Translations under genes and position numbers: made by a program
Shown: positions 23,549 to 32,948 of the stretch, piece after piece
How the letters are laid out: each line of letters opens with the position of its first letter
Numbering within the stretch: position 1 is the first letter of the stretch
Source of the DNA: Furcasterigmium furcatum
Lineage: Eukaryota; Ascomycota; Sordariomycetes; Glomerellales; Plectosphaerellaceae
DNA: 64,000 nt
Assembly (NCBI GenBank): GCA_001599815.1
Contig: BCIA01000001.1
Span: 4,964,934 to 5,028,933 of the forward strand
Reading direction: 5' to 3'
The notes under the pieces: generated by a model
Seen by the model: only the letters and a program-made list of their open reading frames with translations
Told to the model about the DNA's origin: nothing
The model's database searches: none

Positions 23549-24022
23549 GTACTTCCAGGTTCTGTTCTGGGTGACGTTCAGAGAAAGATGATGATGATCA
23601 GGGATAGCGAGTGAAGAGGGGACGAGAGTTGATGGGATACCCGACCCAACTTATAGTCCCGGCCCCTGAATCGCTCTGGGTTGTGGTTATCTCTCAGCTC
23701 CCTGACCCAGGAGTCATGGCTGGTCGAGCCGGCCTGTTATCAGCGCCAAGAAAAGCCAAAGTGCCGCCAAAGTGGACATCTGGGGTATTCTGGGGTAAGA
23801 GGAGCCCCTTAGTGTCTTAGTCGGTGATAGGGGTGGTCGGAGATAGTGACCATGACACGGTCCGCTCTCCGTGCCACGGACCGGGGCCGTTCTGTGTACA
23901 CGTTCCGCCCTGTCCGCTGCTCTCGCCTGAAGCATCCCTGGTCGTGATGATAAGAGGCAAGCCAGCATGTGGCTAGTCGAGACAGTCTCCCGAGCACGAC
24001 CAATCCAGCAGAAGCAATCATC
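23549..24022. promoter_or_regulatory. Divergent promoter between the MFS transporter and cupin genes
   Basis: 474 bases. Holds an inverted repeat CGGTCCG (23858-23864) / CGGACCG (23877-23883) with a 12 nt spacer. It offers CGG/CCG half-sites of the kind bound by Zn2Cys6 dimers. Minus-strand TATAAG at 23650-23655 serves the MFS gene. Confidence 0.45.
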
Positions 24023-24774
24023 ATGGCCCAGAGCGTTGTGACTTATCTCCTGACCCCTACGGCGGATGCGCCGAACAGCCGGCTGCCCGTCCTGCACTAT
24101 CGCGATGTCTTGCCCAAGCCACTATCAGAGGAGTCTGCTATCAGGTTTCTGACGGCCAATGAATGGGAACACCGAGTAAGTCCCGTCTATCTTTGAGGGA
24201 GCGGGCGTTGCACTGCCTCCTGAGAGTGCGGGCTGTTCCTTCCATGGATCACTTACTTCGGACCACCCAGGGAACATGGGGTCACATTGATATCCGGCAC
24301 TTTCACCCGAACAGTCACGAGTGCTACGGTAGGAACACGTGTGTATTGAGCAACGAAGACTCCGGAAGCTGATCGGCACGCAGGTATCTTCCAGGGCAGC
24401 TCGACTCTGCTGCTCGGACAGATAGCAGGAGGGAATGGAGCTAAGGTCGCCGTCGCTGCAGGGGATGTCATTGTACTTCCCGCAGGCACTGCCCATTCCT
24501 CTCTGCAAAGTTCGCCTGACTACCGCTACATCGGAGTCTACCCTAATGTCAGTCATGGCGGCGAGAATCCGAAGATAACACAACAGTTCGTGACGGACGA
24601 CAGGCTGACTTCGAGCAGGGATGCCCCCGGTGGAGAAATGAGACGGGGAAGAAGCCGGCCGACTCGTTCCTGGACGCCATCCAAGAGGTCGGCATGCCCA
24701 CAGCGGACCCGGTCTATGGGAGGGGTGGTCCTCTGGTGAGCCTGTGGAGGAGTGGTGTCCGGGCCAAGCTGTAG
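24023..24774 (+). CDS. YjlB-type cupin-domain protein
   Basis: Small cupin of about 176 residues in four exons: 24023-24175, 24271-24328, 24384-24547, 24619-24774. Cupin motif 1 is built across introns as RGTWGHIDIRHFHPNSHECYG, whose HxH and downstream His/Glu are the metal-ligand pattern. Motif 2 is VAAGDVIVLPAGTAHSSL, followed by SPDYRYIGVYPN and GCPRWRNETGKKPAD. These blocks match bacterial YjlB and its fungal homologues, a single-domain cupin family of unknown catalytic role. The last intron (24548-24618) must be spliced: reading through loses the conserved GCPRWRNE segment. Such proteins are often dioxygenase- or isomerase-like; nothing here decides. It shares a promoter region with the divergent MFS gene and converges with the flavin oxidase. 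Confidence 0.82.
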
Positions 24775-24786
24775 GCATAGCCCAAT

Positions 24787-24868
24787 GAGATGTGATTTAT
24801 ATCAAAGACGCCGTAATCGGAGCTTGACACTGATGTACTAGTCATGGTATTTGATATAGATACATCTC
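24787..24868. repeat. Imperfect 19-20 nt inverted repeat between convergent genes
   Basis: Arms 24787-24806 (GAGATGTGATTTATATCAAA) and 24850-24868, whose reverse complement is GAGATGTATCTATATCAAA; about 43 nt loop. A 13 nt direct repeat GTACTAGTCATGG overlaps it at 24835-24847 and recurs at 24891-24903. It lies in the 3' region of the cupin gene and could be a small MITE remnant or a structured 3'UTR. Confidence 0.55.
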
Positions 24869-24982
24869 CTTTTTACCATTGAACCATTAAGTACTAGTCA
24901 TGGGTCATGAAGACGGACGCTGAGTTTAGTCCCAATACGTACTATGTAAGACAGTGAATAGTCGGCTCTATTGTACACGCTG

Positions 24983-26327
24983 CTACAACTTTGACTGCTC
25001 GGCAGCCTTCAGAACCCTCAGGGGAGGCCCGGCCCGGCTTCCATCCCCGCCCTTCAACTTGGCGCTGTCCGCGCTGGGCGCCCGAAGCCGCCACTTGTGT
25101 CGGATCGCCTGGGAAGCCTTGTTCTCGAAGCAGTCGGCGATGTAACGCCCCAGCACCGGCATGAATTTGAACGCACTACATTGTCAGTCCCGGAGAGAGG
25201 GGGTTCGGAATATCAGGAAGATGAACTCACTGTCCAGCGCCGCCGGTGGCGAGGAAGAGCCCGTCAGTGTTCGGGTGGTAGTCCACGACAAAGTCTCCGT
25301 CGGGCGTGTCGGTGTACCAGCAAAGTCGGCGGTTCATCCACTCGTGGTTCGCAAACTCCGGGACCAGCTGACGCAACCCCTCCCGAAGAGCGGCCTCGGC
25401 ATCGTCAGGCAGGTAGGACGAGTCGACGCCGTTCCCATCTCGCTTGGGGGAAGAAACAACACGGGTTGTGTCTTCAACGGGAACTTGCGTCGCAAAGCCA
25501 TAACAGTGGCGCGCGACCTTCAGGACGTTAGTCCCAGGAAACGGCGGGAAAACAAAGACGCCAGAGCTGAGGTTGATGATGACAGGAGATCCCTCGAGCC
25601 TCTTGGCCTCTTCAGGGGTCAGCTGGATGAATCCCACGGGCTGGCCCGATGCCGAGACGGCGTGGTCCATCCCGATCAGCCTGTTCGTCCAGGCGCCCGT
25701 CGCGAGGATGACCTGGCCGGCAAGCAAAGGCCCGCCCTGGGCCACATTGACTCCCACAACCCGGCCGCCGTTGTACCTCAGCGAAGTGACTCTGCCTCCG
25801 GGGCCAGTGATGAAAGTCACCCCGGCAAGACTGCACTTCGCCGCCAGTTGCCGGACGCTGCTCTCGGCGTCGGCCCACCCTCCTTGCTGGTTGACATATG
25901 CCTTGAGCCCCGCGTCGCGGAACTGAACAGAAGGATAGACGCCCCGGACCTTTCCGGCATCCTCGTGCTCTTCCAGCGCGAAGCCGAGCGACTTGTTGAT
26001 CTCCTTGCTCTTCTCGATATAGGGGTGGCCCGGCTTCTCGGCCAACATGACGAATCCGGAGGGGTAATAATGTTCACCGAAGTCCGTTATCCAGCCCTCG
26101 TGGGCCTGGCGAGCCATCGTGGCGTACAGTGGATCGGCATAGTCAACGCGGATGACCCGTGAGATGTCGACACTGCTGCCGTCGATGACGGGAGGGAGGT
26201 ACCGGTCGACGACGGTGACATGGAGGTAGCCTCTCTTCTTGAGCTCCAACGCCGTGGAGAGGCCGAAGACGCCGGCTCCGACGATGAGGATGGTGTCGCT
26301 CTTCGTGACGGGGTTCTTGGTCGTCAT
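24983..26327 (-). CDS. Sarcosine/fructosyl-amine oxidase-family flavoenzyme, peroxisomal
   Basis: FAD-dependent oxidase of the MSOX/DAO fold that oxidises secondary or N-methyl amines to imines and H2O2. Two exons on the minus strand, 26327-25231 and 25175-24983; intron GTGAGT...ATGTAG; about 429 residues. The dinucleotide fold is at the N-terminus (ILIVGAGVFGLSTALELKKR). Family blocks follow: DISRVIRVDYADPLYATMA, QVILATGAWTNRL and LCWYTDTPDGDFVVDYHP. The Cys in the last matches the residue that carries covalent FAD in this family. GLFLATGGAGHAFKFMPVLG spans the intron. The C-terminus is AAEQSKL, a PTS1 peroxisome signal, as expected for an H2O2 producer. It is divergent from the Rieske oxygenase gene (553 bp). 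Sarcosine, pipecolate and fructosyl amino acids are all possible substrates. Confidence 0.92.
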
Positions 26328-26880
26328 GATTGCGAAACGTCGTCAAGGAATGTGCAAGTGGTGAAGCAGTCAGCCCCAGGACGAGACTTCTTCTAAGTAG
26401 CGATTAACCGACATATCAAATACCAAAAAAAGCCAATTGACTCATTCACGCGTCGCGCTTTTCTCGGGAATGACATCGAAGCCCCGACAAGAGAAGCTCT
26501 TGGTGGCTGGTGGTTCCCAGGACGGATATTGTCCCGCCTGATGGGCACGGAAGCCGGGCCGTGTTGGGCTCAGGGGGTCGGTGGGTACGGCACGGGGACG
26601 GTTCAGGGGCAGCGCCCCACATTCGGGGCAGCCACCGGCCATGGAGCAGCTCCTACATGCGGTCCGGCATAGGTCAGACAATGAACTCACATGACCTATT
26701 TGAGGACCCTCGAGGAGCCTGGGTACTTCTGATAAGGTACGGATGATTTGATACAGCGATTACTGGTGATTGCCCATCGCCTGCCCCTCATCACATTGAC
26801 TACCTAGACCTACGAGAATCCGACGAAGTTCAAGAAAGACACGCACGAGCTTATAGCACTTTGAGAAACAATCATTAAAC
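26328..26880. promoter_or_regulatory. Shared divergent promoter of the flavin oxidase and Rieske oxygenase
   Basis: 553 bases. Candidate regulator sites: CGGAAGCCG (26548-26556, CGG-N3-CCG), CGG-N8-CCG (26624-26637) and a perfect inverted repeat GGGGC-AGC-GCCCC (26606-26618). No gene. Confidence 0.45.
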
Positions 26881-28355
26881 ATGAGTGGCTGGTTCGGATT
26901 CGGAAAGGGCTCGGCCAAGGAGGCGGATGAGCCTCGCCCAGAGAGGGCCCTGCCATCATCCTGGTACCGGTCCCCTGCCATGTACGACCTGGAGCGAAGG
27001 GCCATCTTCTCCAAGAAGTGGCTGGTCGTGTCACACAAGGCGAGGTTTGTCGAGACGGGGGACTTTCTGAGAATCACCGAGGCTGGCTTCACTTTTTTCC
27101 TCGTCAAGGACCGCAAGGGCGAGATCTGGGCTCACCACAACGTCTGCCGGCACCGTGCTTACCCCCTTGTCGAGAAGGACTCCGGAAAGGTCTCGATCCT
27201 GGCCTGCAAGTACCACGGTAGGAGACCCTCTCTTCCATTTTCCGTCCAAGAGTCTCGGCTGACGCTCCCAGGATGGTCATACGGTTTCGATGGAAAGCTC
27301 GCCAAAGCACCAAAGTATGACGAGCTGCCATCCTTTGACAAGTCGGCCAACGGCCTCTTCAACATCCACATTCATGTCGACACCCTGGGATTCATCTGGG
27401 TAAACCTCGAGGCCGGGTCTACACCCACAGTTTCGTGGGAGGAAGACTTCGCCAATGTGGACCAGCAGCCCCGTCTCCAGGCGTTCATTAGCAAGATGGA
27501 TGAGTATAAGTTCGACCACCAGTGGGAGATGGTTGGCGACTACAACTGGAAGGCGCTGGCAGACAACTACAACGAGGTTGGTCCAGCTTCGGTCTGGCCG
27601 TGAGATTTTGCTCGCTAACCGGACTGTTACTTGTAGTGCTACCACTGCCCCTCTGGCCATCCCGCGCTCGTCGGCCTGTCAGATCTGTCAAAGTACTGGG
27701 TCGAGACCGACGGCGGCCACATCCAGCACTTCAACGTCGACAAGTCCGAGAAGGAGGGCCTGGGAATCTACAGCACCTTTTACTATCCCAACGCCTCCAT
27801 CACAATCTCGTGAGTGCCCCAGATCCGTCCCCAAGCAAGACCAGCCGCTGACTCGCCCCATAGCCCCGTCTTCTTCTACATCATGCGCTGCATCCCGACC
27901 TCGGCCACCCAGACTCAGATGGAGTATGAGGTGTACCGCCACAAGGACGCCTCCGATGAAGATTTCAACTACATCTGGGAGTTCTTTAAGCAGGTCCTCC
28001 GAGAAGACAAGGATCTTTGCAACGCGGCGCAGAAGAACCTCAATGCAGGCATCTTCCTGAACGGCGAGCTTCATCCAAGAGTGGAAAAGGTGAGCACTGC
28101 CATGATAGGCACCGCTCAATGTATGGGGGACATCTTGATGCTAATGCGGCTTCACAATAGGGACCACTGTTCTTCCAGAAGCTCACGAGGAAGCTTGTCA
28201 TGGATCATCGCCAGGACGAAGAAGCGCTTGGCGAGGACATCTGGCCGGCGACGCCGGCGCACATCGTCAACGACAAGAATCAAGAAGACGTGGACTTTTG
28301 CAGTTCCCTAGACAGGGCGGCTTGTGAAGGAGGAAAGGCAGAGCTTGCGTGGTGA
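26881..28355 (+). CDS. Rieske non-haem iron oxygenase, choline-monooxygenase-like
   Basis: Alpha subunit of an aromatic-ring-hydroxylating-type oxygenase. Five exons: 26881-27217, 27272-27576, 27637-27809, 27864-28089, 28161-28355; about 411 residues. Rieske [2Fe-2S] ligands are C89-x-H91 (CRHRAY) and C109-x2-H112 (CKYHGW). The catalytic domain starts near residue 180; the mononuclear iron site is in [20 protein letters not shown], with the two His ligands separated by four residues. Relatives with this layout (choline monooxygenase, glycine-betaine and stachydrine demethylases) oxidise quaternary N-methyl groups or the choline alcohol. They need a separate reductase, which is not seen here. 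The shared promoter with an N-methyl-amine-type oxidase suggests a common pathway. Substrate not provable from the sequence. Confidence 0.9.
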
Positions 28356-28471
28356 TTCGGGCCAAGAGACCTGAAAACGGGCACATGAACCCGCAGTTTG
28401 TGAATTAGTTAGGGAGACAGCATCTTTGACCTGTGTCCTTTTGAAACCCGAATGAAATCAGTGCCGAGCAC

Positions 28472-30915
28472 CTAGCCCAGATCTAGACTCATCCAGCCGT
28501 CAATAGCCCGCCCGAAATCGTCTGCTTGGAATCCCATCCCCTCGTAATCGCTCTGAAGCGCCACGCCGTCAAAGTATCGGTCCGCAACCGACCACCCTGC
28601 CCCTGCCATGGGCGGGTAGGCAGTGTCGACTGCCACCTGTGTCGTCCCAACATCCTCTGGGGCGTATGCCGGGATCTCCTGGGGCACTGATCGGTGCGCC
28701 GAGATACCAGCAGACCCTACGAGATCATACTCGGCCGCGCCGCTGTCTTGGCCATCCTCCAGGGGAGCTATTGCCGTAAGTGAGCTCCCGAATATCGAGC
28801 GGTCGGGTACACCATCTGCCTGCCCCGCCCTTTCGTAGATGAGAAGGTTCCGAAGCAGCTCGACATCTATCGAGTGGTTCTTCTGCCCGGCTCCCGCCGA
28901 GAGACCAATGGTCTGTTCAGAAGACGGGACCAAGGAAACGCTCTGCTGCAATTTTTCCAGGTTGCTTGCCTGCGAGATGGTCAGAACGAGCCCAGGAACA
29001 TGGTCGAAACCAGGACATACCATCACAGAGACATGCGGCCATATGCTTCCCATGCAGCGCAAGAAGCGGACGCACTTTTCGAAGCCAGCCTGGGCCTTCT
29101 CCCTCAGCAACTGGTCATGAACAAAGCTATGCTGCAAATGTATGGTCGCCACGACGACCACGCAGTGCGCCATGCAAGGATCAGACAGCTGGAAATCCTT
29201 CTTCTCGAGCAAGTCGATGAAATAGGTGATCCACCCCGCATGGCGCGTGATGAGCTCGAAAGACTGGTGGATGAACGACTGTGGCATTGTGTCCCGGAAG
29301 TTCCTCAGGCGCAGGGACAGGAGGAACGGGTGATTGAGGAGGCACGGGATGGCGGCGTACATGATCTGGAGGCAGAGCCAGGGCCCCCAGTACTCCCTTC
29401 GCCCCTGGAGCACCTCAAAGGCTTGCTCGCTGAACTTGTTCGCAGAGAAGCGATACTGCAAGGGTACACGGCAGTCAATTTCCAGGTGGCGCTGAGTGAC
29501 GAAAGAGTAGTCGGAGAGCGGGCTCCAAGGCGGCGGCGCGTCCGATCCAACACGGGAAGCGGCGTAGATGCGGACCATGTGCCAGACTTCACTGAGCTGG
29601 GCAGTGTATCTCAGGATATGGGCATCTGGTCGGCGAATTGCGTGGTCGTTGTTGTGGCCGGCTGTCGAAGCCCTGGCTGCTCGCCAGGAACCACGGCCGG
29701 TGTGAGCGGTTGAGAATTGCCAGTCCGTTAGGATGGAGTCTGCGAGGGGCGACCCTGGGAGAACAGAACCGTGGAGGTGCTGAAGGATGGAGATGCTTTT
29801 TTTGCAGTTCGTAAACTCCTGGGGATCTCCGAGGGTGTGGCCTACGGGGACGCTGCTTGCAAGGTTGCAGGCCATGACCAGATTCACGCCAGCTTGGACC
29901 GGATAACCATCTATTGCGAGCGCGGGTTAGCTTGATGCTGCAAGGCGGAAGGTAACGCTCCGCTGAGCAAAGGCCAAACTCACCAGATAGATCGACCATG
30001 CTCAGTAGACATAATGTCTGTAGCGTCGAGAGCTCGACCTGGCCGTCGTCAACGCGCTCCATAACTTGCCGCCGAGAGCGCCTCGACATGGCTTTCAGTT
30101 TCTCCCATCTCGTCGATGTGAGGGATCCGGGGGGAAAACGAAGACAAAGAGCCTGTAAAGCGAGTAGCAGCTCGGAGTCTCTGGATCTGAGAGTGCTTAA
30201 AAAGGTGTCATCCTCAAAGAGGGAAATGGGCTGGTTCTGACACCAAGTCAGGTAGAGCCGCCCGGCTTCTGTGATTTGAGCTTCCTGTAGCAGAGGATCT
30301 TCTGGAGAAGGCGCAGCTCCGGTGGAAGCACGGAGGGGCCGGTGATGGTCCTCCATGCCGTAAACCGAACTCGTTCTTCTCCGAGAGGGCCTCCTGTTCA
30401 GCGTCCGAGGAGGTTCAGCGGCGGCGTTCATTCCCGGCGTCGGTACCTGGGTCGGTGATTGATATCGTCGTGACTCCGCGATGGCCGGGCTGAAAGAGAA
30501 TGAGAAAGAGAAGATGAGAATTGCGATGAAGACTCCGGCTTAAGGGGGCCGCGTCTACTTACAGCAGCTGTTCAAGAACCTGGTCCAACTTGCCCTCGAG
30601 GTTATCCATTCGTTCCTCCTTCGCAAGAGTTAGTGACACGATCAGTAAGGTATGAGCCCCGGGTTTCCTCACCATCTTGCGGCTGGATGTGACACTGGTG
30701 ACGTCCTGCTCAGTGTCATTGTATTCGCACTTTTGTCCCAGCCGGCGACAGTACGAGCACACGGGCTTCTCGCCAGGGCATCTCGTCTTCTTCCGCCTTG
30801 TCGAGGGTCAGCCTCTCTCGATGGATCGTCAATGGCCTCTCAGTGACACCCGGACAGACTCACCGGCAAGGATCACACGCCTGGCGGGTTCGCTTAGCTG
30901 GCCGAGTGTCTTCCA
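28472..30915 (-). CDS. Zn2Cys6 fungal-specific transcription factor (cluster-side)
   Basis: Nuclear DNA-binding regulator of about 725 residues. Five exons on the minus strand: 30915-30863, 30796-30673, 30618-30563, 30489-29984, 29910-28472. The binuclear zinc cluster is at the very N-terminus: C14-x2-C17-x6-C24-x6-C31-x2-C34-x6-C41, split by intron 1 after C17. A short linker and coiled-coil (MDNLEGKLDQVLEQLL) would set dimer spacing. The fungal_trans regulatory domain follows (VDLSDGYPVQAGVNLVMACN; EFTNCKKSISILQHLH). Intron 2 (30619-30672) is 54 nt, free of stops and a multiple of three, so retention would give an intact longer protein. It sits next to, and is transcribed towards, the Rieske gene, so it is the natural candidate regulator of the 21.6-28.4 kb genes. 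This is inference from position. Confidence 0.9.
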
Positions 30916-32948
30916 TTGTGGTCCTCCGGTGCTACACCTGGACCATGAGTGCCGGCCGGTTGAGGATATTTCGTCCACGGGTGCTCCCCGCATTTCATAC
31001 CAAAGGCCTATCTCTTAGGTGCCGTCGGGGTTCTTTCGGCGTGCTCAGGCCAGGCGCTAAAGCTTGAACCGCTATCTTTTGCCGCTACCCCGAGTTTACA
31101 GCGGGCAGGGCCCTTGCAAGATAACGACCAGGACCTACCTACCTAGTCGCGTCTGCTGCTAGGCGCGCAGGGGAGAGATGGGGTCCTTTAGGTTCCTCCT
31201 TTCACTGGGCTGGCTATTCGAAACCCTTCGAATTCAATTGGGCCAGGCCCAACATTGACTTGGGTTAGGTTGTTGTCTGGGGGAACGAACCGATCAGGTG
31301 GCTGCAGTATGTCTAGAGATCGGAATGTCATCCCCAGTGCTGTGGTCAGTGACAGTACGTGGAGCAACGGTCAGTCCGGGTGAAGCGTCGATGTTGTGGT
31401 CACGATAAGCTTTTATCAGATCAGCTGGATGAAGAAAGATCGATCCATGGACGAACCGAGGTGAGCTGAATTGGGAGTGGATGGCTCCTTCCTGCCTTCC
31501 CGTCCAGGTTGGGAGAACCTTCCAGGACGCTGCAGCAGGTGCACATCCGCTCCTCCCCGGTCATTACAAAGTAGACCCCCAAATGTCTGTCCCCATCCCC
31601 AATCTCTCTCCGACATGATCCATCCTCAAACCAACAAGGGCGCATGACAAACCCACGAGGCTTGCCTTAACACTCTTCAAACCGCTCGGAACACACGGCG
31701 AGAAACAGCAGGACCGCGTCCTCGCCTGATACCTAGTACCACTCCCTCACGACGGGTACATCCTGAATCACGGCCGCCATGTACCCCAAGTACCCCTCCT
31801 CGCCGGTGCTGGTGCCACAACAGCCGGACCAAGCTGCTGGTGCGTCAGCCATGCGGGATGCGGCGCAGGGTACCCCGCAAGTTACGGGCCACGAAGGGCG
31901 CCGGATCGGTACCTTGTGACGTGATGCTGCTTTCATTAGCTCCATCAGTGATCATTACATTTGTGGCCTGGGCCCGTGAAGGAGCACCAGCTGGGATGGG
32001 AGTTCGCGGGCAACCGCGTAAACCGCTCAATCTAGAGCAGAGAGATGGGTCCGGAAGTACCTCCGCCAACCCTTCTTCACGTGGAAGATTGCACGAGGTG
32101 CCTGGACAGCATTCCGTCCTCCAAACGCCACGTTCTCAGGCACGGACAGAGCTACAGATCTCTGCTCGTCGCCGAATCTCGAATCTCGAGCCTCGAGCCT
32201 CGAGCCTTGAGCTTCCGACCATACATACTCTTCAGTTGCCCAGGTCAGCAGACCACAGCCACCTCTCGTCAACCCATCCGAAAGGGCACCCGGCGCGGGC
32301 GGTGGGTGCCGTAGCTTCGACTTTGCAGGGTGGAGACGTGGGATTACTCTCCGGTTCACCTCCCAAGATGCTCCCTTGATTTGTTATGTTGAGGTCTTCC
32401 TCCACCCCCAAATTCCCGAGCTCGCGCTGACATGACCTCCTCCATCGTTAGCTTCTTTCCCCTATTGGCGACTCCAAAACAGGGATTGGCTCTCCAAAAT
32501 CCCATCTCACGCGCCCGGCATTCCGGAGCTACCTGCAATCCGCAGTCGATGATGTACCTTTTACGTACCTGACGTACCTGCTCAATGGGGCAACCAGCTC
32601 TGCCTTTTACCGGGAGAGCTTTATGCTCCAGGCCGGTTTCTGCTCCGTACAGGTACCGAGGGTACCCGAAGCTCTTAGCATTCCCGCCCTACCCACGCCG
32701 CCGTCAACAGATGCAGTCGACAGACCTTGGTGTTGCTGGTACCTCAGCTTTGTCCGGAAGGGCGTCCTCATCATGTCTACTTCCCATATATTCCAACTGG
32801 CTCGCTCACATAGCTTCGTCCTAGCTTGTTCCGTATATCAGCCCTTCTCGTTCAGTCCGTTCAGTATATTGAGAAATACTTTCGCCCTCTCGAGTCCCAC
32901 TTGCTCAGCTCTCTTCTCCTACTACCGTTCCGTCGAAGCCCTTTCAAA
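30916..32948. promoter_or_regulatory. 2 kb intergenic between the regulator and egt1
   Basis: Largest gene-free stretch before 55 kb. Only short unconserved ORFs on both strands. Contains a 7 nt minisatellite (32173-32214), a CCTACCTACCTAG tract (31134-31146) and a repeated ACGTACCTG (32563-32580). The last about 100 bases before the egt1 ATG are pyrimidine-rich, as in fungal leaders. Confidence 0.45.
32173..32214. repeat. 7 nt tandem repeat, six units
   Basis: Units CGAATCT x2, then CGAGCCT x3, then a degenerate TGAGCTT. A small minisatellite upstream of egt1. Confidence 0.8.

Noticed and set aside
25161..26162. 333-codon ORF antisense to the flavin oxidase
   Set aside because: Mirror of a GC-rich coding frame; the sense strand has a full, motif-complete enzyme, and the antisense protein has no recognisable features.
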